A stretch of DNA of 64,000 bases from Pseudomonas sp. IB20 (lineage in GTDB: Bacteria; Pseudomonadota; Gammaproteobacteria; Pseudomonadales; Pseudomonadaceae), in contig NZ_CP046103.1 in assembly GCF_009707325.1 (NCBI RefSeq), positions 3,271,610-3,335,609 of the forward strand. The letters are read 5' to 3'. The notes beneath the pieces are model-generated. The model searched no databases and had not been told where the DNA came from. It saw only the letters and a program-made list of their open reading frames with translations. The position numbers and the translations under genes are program-made. How positions within the stretch are numbered: position 1 is the first letter of the stretch; every line of letters starts with the position of its first letter. This document shows, in pieces, positions 61,655 through 64,000 of this stretch.

Positions 61655-61867
61655 ATGTCTAATCGCCAAACCGGCACCGTTAAATGGTTCAACGATGAAA
61701 AAGGCTTCGGCTTCATCACTCCTCAAGGTGGCGGTGACGACCTGTTCGTACACTTCAAAGCTATCGAAAGCGACGGTTTCAAAAGCCTGAAAGAAGGCCA
61801 AACCGTTTCCTTCGTGGCTGAGAAAGGCCAAAAGGGTATGCAAGCTGCACAGGTTCGCGGCGAGTAA
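61655..61867 (+). CDS. cspA: Cold-shock protein (CspA family)
   Basis: 70 residues. RNP1 KGFGFITP and RNP2 DLFVHF motifs are intact in the OB fold ([31 protein letters not shown]). It is an RNA chaperone; the exact paralogue (capB-like or cspA-like) is not settled. Confidence 0.96.
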   Translation: MSNRQTGTVKWFNDEKGFGFITPQGGGDDLFVHFKAIESDGFKSLKEGQTVSFVAEKGQKGMQAAQVRGE

Positions 61868-61887
61868 TTCTCCGCTGAGCTAAAAAA

Positions 61888-61916
61888 AACCCCGTCCATG
61901 TGACGGGGTTTTTTAT
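61888..61916. terminator. Bidirectional Rho-independent terminator
   Basis: AACCCCGTC pairs with GACGGGGTT over CATGT, followed by T-run on the plus strand and by A-run before it (U-run on the minus strand). It serves both the cold-shock gene and the convergent lipoprotein gene. Confidence 0.93.
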
Positions 61917-61941
61917 GCGCGTTGCAAAAGCCGCGAGGTGC

Positions 61942-62262
61942 TCAGCCGCAGTTGACCCGCGTGATCACCAAGTTATCGTCGGTGCTCAGGTTCAGGCGGT
62001 CTGAGCGGTATTCCAGGGTGACCATGTCGCTAGGCCTGAGGATCCGCGCGTTCTGCGCACCGGCACGGGTACGCGCCTGATCCAGCAGTTGAGGCGAGGC
62101 TTTCTGGCCGATCACGAACTCGGCGGCTTTCGACTCACAGCGGCTATGACCGGCATCGGTCACGGCGGCGTCTTTGGCTGGCTCAGAGGCACCTGGGGTG
62201 CTGCAACCCGCCAACGCGAGTGCTGCCAACAAAGTACCGAATGATGCGAGCTTCCAAGGCAT
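61942..62262 (-). CDS. Lipoprotein, peptidase inhibitor I78-like
   Basis: 106 residues. A lipobox (LALAGCSTPG) anchors it. The rest (EFVIGQKASPQLLDQARTRA, DMVTLEYRSDRLNLSTDDNL, ITRVNCG) matches the I78 family pattern, which includes serine-protease inhibitors. It is envelope-located. Confidence 0.85.
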   Translation of the reverse strand: MPWKLASFGTLLAALALAGCSTPGASEPAKDAAVTDAGHSRCESKAAEFVIGQKASPQLLDQARTRAGAQNARILRPSDMVTLEYRSDRLNLSTDDNLVITRVNCG

Positions 62263-62406
62263 GAAGCCTCCTATGATTAAAAATGGACAGAGATCGTGCG
62301 ACAGCGATCTGGCAGATTGGTTTCAAGACGTAAATCGCCCGTAGGCAAGTCTGCCTGACTCAGGACGAGCATTCGCTCAGTCAATCGTCACCAGATATGA
62401 ACGTAT

Positions 62407-62712
62407 TCAGTAGATGTCGATGTAGTCGAACGGCGGTGTTGGCCAGTTCTGCTTGAGCGCGTTGAAAATCTGCATGACCCAGACTTCATCGCTGGCCGCG
62501 ACGTTACCGACGTAACCAGAACCTTTGGCCCAGGTTTCAAGACGAAACAGCAAGCCTCCAATATCAGTGCCACCCACCACCCCTGAAGAAATGTAGGCGA
62601 CACCGGCCTTAGTGACCCGCAACTGCGTATGTTCATCGTCACTGGCACTGGCCAGCAGCTGACGGACAGCGTCCAGCGTCAGGTTCTCGGGGTTTTTCAA
62701 ATCGATCTGCAC
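62407..62712 (-). CDS. Conserved hypothetical protein (101 aa)
   Basis: 101 residues without signal peptide or membrane segment (MQIDLKNPENLTLDAVRQLL, TQLRVTKAGVAYISSGVVGG, FDYIDIY). It is probably a soluble cytoplasmic alpha/beta protein. No family is recognised. Confidence 0.72.
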   Translation of the reverse strand: MQIDLKNPENLTLDAVRQLLASASDDEHTQLRVTKAGVAYISSGVVGGTDIGGLLFRLETWAKGSGYVGNVAASDEVWVMQIFNALKQNWPTPPFDYIDIY

Positions 62713-62884
62713 CTAGCGTTCCCCGGCAATTAAATTGAGGCACAGTGTCGCACAGCGTCTGCCTCATCCCGAAGCATCTCATGCCTAAGTAGCAGTGCCA
62801 TACGCCCGCCAAAAATGGTTAACTGCCCCGGTAAGAACCGCGTTTTAGCGCACTGCCCAGTACTTCCAACTCCGCGAGACACCC

Positions 62885-63097
62885 ATGACCACTGTTACCC
62901 TCCAAGCCGACATCAAAGCCAAGTGGCCCCAAGGACAAAGCTCCTACAGCCCCGGAAGCCCGGAGGAGTTGGCAATCATTGGAATCGATCTGCTGGTCAA
63001 AGAGCTCGGCACTCAGGCCGCTCAGGCGTTCATCGGCCAGATATTCGAGAAATACCCGGCCGATCACATGGGCGCTCACAACCCCGAGCGCGAATAA
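62885..63097 (+). CDS. Small conserved hypothetical protein (70 aa)
   Basis: 70 residues: MTTVTLQADIKAKWPQGQSS, then helical LAIIGIDLLVKELGTQAAQA and FIGQIFEKYPADHMGA. No domain is recognised, no signal sequence seen. It lies alone between two minus-strand genes. Confidence 0.65.
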   Translation: MTTVTLQADIKAKWPQGQSSYSPGSPEELAIIGIDLLVKELGTQAAQAFIGQIFEKYPADHMGAHNPERE

Positions 63098-63131
63098 AGA
63101 ACCGGCCGGCGAACGCCGACCGGCAAACTCA

Positions 63132-64000
63132 TTACTTCAGACGCGCCAGGCGCTCGGTCAGCAGATCGAAGAAGCCTTGGGCGTCGCCGTTCTCAACCCA
63201 GAACGCGTTCTTCGGTTGTTTCAGGCCATCGTACCAATCGACGATGGTCTGGCCGAAGGTCGGGCCTTCACGGCTGTCCACCACCACGTTCACTTCACGC
63301 CCGCTGAACAGCTCAGGCTTGAGCAGGTAGGCAATGACGGTGGCATCGTGCACTGGGCCGCCTGGGATGCCGTAGTGCTCCATGTCGCCTTTGACGTATT
63401 CATTCAGGATATCGCCAACGACTTTGCTCGCGTTGTTCTTGATGTCGGCGATCTGTTTCATCCGCGCGTCGCTGGTCAGCACCTTGTGGGTCACGTCCAG
63501 CGGCAGGTAAGTCAGCTTGACGCCACTTTTGAGCACGATCTCAGCCGCGATAGGGTCCGCGAACAAGTTGAACTCAGCCACCGGCGTGATGTTGCCGCCG
63601 TTGAAGTGCGCACCGCCCATCACCACCACTTCTTTGATGCCTTGAGTGATTTCCGGCGCCTGGGTCAGCGCCAATGCCAGGTTGGTCTGTGGGCCGAGCA
63701 TGGCGATGGTAATGCTGTGCGGCTTGGCGGTGCTGAGGGTCTTGATCAGGTAATCAACGGCATTGCCCTCAGCCAGGCCTTTTTTCGGCTCGTGCACGGC
63801 AACGCCGGAGATACCTTCCTTACCGTGAATGTTCTCGGCGTAGATCGGCGTGCGCAGCATCGGTTTGGGTGCGCCTGCGTACACCGGAATATCCTCGCGC
63901 CCTGCCCACTCACGGGCCAGTCGCGCGTTACGGGAGGTTTTGTCGAGGCGCACGTTACCGGCGACGGTGGTCAGTGCACGAATGCTCAATTCCTGGGGTG
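63132..64000 (-). CDS. Nucleoside hydrolase, partial (5' end off-window)
   Basis: At least 289 residues of an inosine-uridine-preferring nucleoside hydrolase. Motifs include ALTTVAGNVRLDKTSRNARL, ITIAMLGPQTNLALALTQAP, VVMGGAHFNGGNITPVAEFN with the Asp/Asn metal ligands nearby, and PGGPVHDATVIAYLLKPELF. The N-terminal DTDPGxDD metal site lies beyond the window edge. The tail (FDLLTERLARLK) is complete. It may carry a signal peptide off-window. Confidence 0.88.
   Translation of the reverse strand, partial: PQELSIRALTTVAGNVRLDKTSRNARLAREWAGREDIPVYAGAPKPMLRTPIYAENIHGKEGISGVAVHEPKKGLAEGNAVDYLIKTLSTAKPHSITIAMLGPQTNLALALTQAPEITQGIKEVVVMGGAHFNGGNITPVAEFNLFADPIAAEIVLKSGVKLTYLPLDVTHKVLTSDARMKQIADIKNNASKVVGDILNEYVKGDMEHYGIPGGPVHDATVIAYLLKPELFSGREVNVVVDSREGPTFGQTIVDWYDGLKQPKNAFWVENGDAQGFFDLLTERLARLK

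Overview
The window looks like chromosome of a Pseudomonas of the fluorescens group. The reasons are the GC-rich pseudomonad codon use, scattered REP hairpins with a TGTGGGAGC...GCTCCCACA core, a conserved thrS-infC-rpmI-rplT-pheS-pheT-ihfA-merR-tRNA-Pro block, and a stand-alone bimodular lipopeptide synthetase with LuxR and NodT-type neighbours, as in viscosin/massetolide producers. Identities are from reading the sequence; no database search was run.

Layout. 1-8.9 kb: the end of a LysR regulator, a LacI regulator, and a six-gene minus-strand operon for uptake and oxidation/phosphorylation of a sugar alcohol (binding protein, ATPase, permease, zinc dehydrogenase, FGGY kinase, short-chain dehydrogenase). 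A perfect 20-bp palindrome, the likely LacI-family operator, lies just upstream of the first gene. 9-15.5 kb: a membrane fatty-acid-hydroxylase-like protein, a secreted PPC-domain protein whose 3' end is frameshifted, and an AttEFGH-like LolD/FtsX/lipocalin module. 15.6-19.8 kb: an envelope-modification set (Ais-like phosphatase, ArnT, a second GT39 enzyme), with a possible 33-codon ORF coupled to arnT. 20-29 kb: a viscA-type NRPS (C-A-T-C-A-T, first adenylation code Leu) divergent from a coupled luxR-nodT pair. 29-39 kb: a scar of duplicated and broken genes, then LysR regulators, a PPOX-fold protein, a GST, gluconate/idonate dehydrogenases, a FetAB-type exporter and an aldo/keto reductase.

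39-49 kb: a Roc-like signalling and chaperone-usher fimbria locus, partly wrecked. A sensor-kinase core is bracketed by the two ends of an IS3-family element, and the following EAL-domain gene has lost its 5' half. An intact hybrid kinase and NarL/RcsB-type response regulator follow, then fimbrial subunit, chaperone and a usher cut short by an IS21-type end. An RcsB-box-like inverted repeat precedes the subunit gene. 49-53.3 kb: a graveyard of IS21, IS66 and IS3 pieces plus phage-like fragments, ending at tRNA-Pro(GGG). A 129-bp direct repeat carrying the tRNA 3' part marks a 2.25-kb island remnant.

53.4-64 kb: the conserved translation block with regulatory features visible in the DNA. infC appears to start at AUU, a strong terminator separates rplT from pheST, and the thrS leader has two hairpins whose loops resemble threonine tRNA anticodon arms. 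Small secreted or unknown proteins, a cold-shock protein and a partial nucleoside hydrolase close the window.
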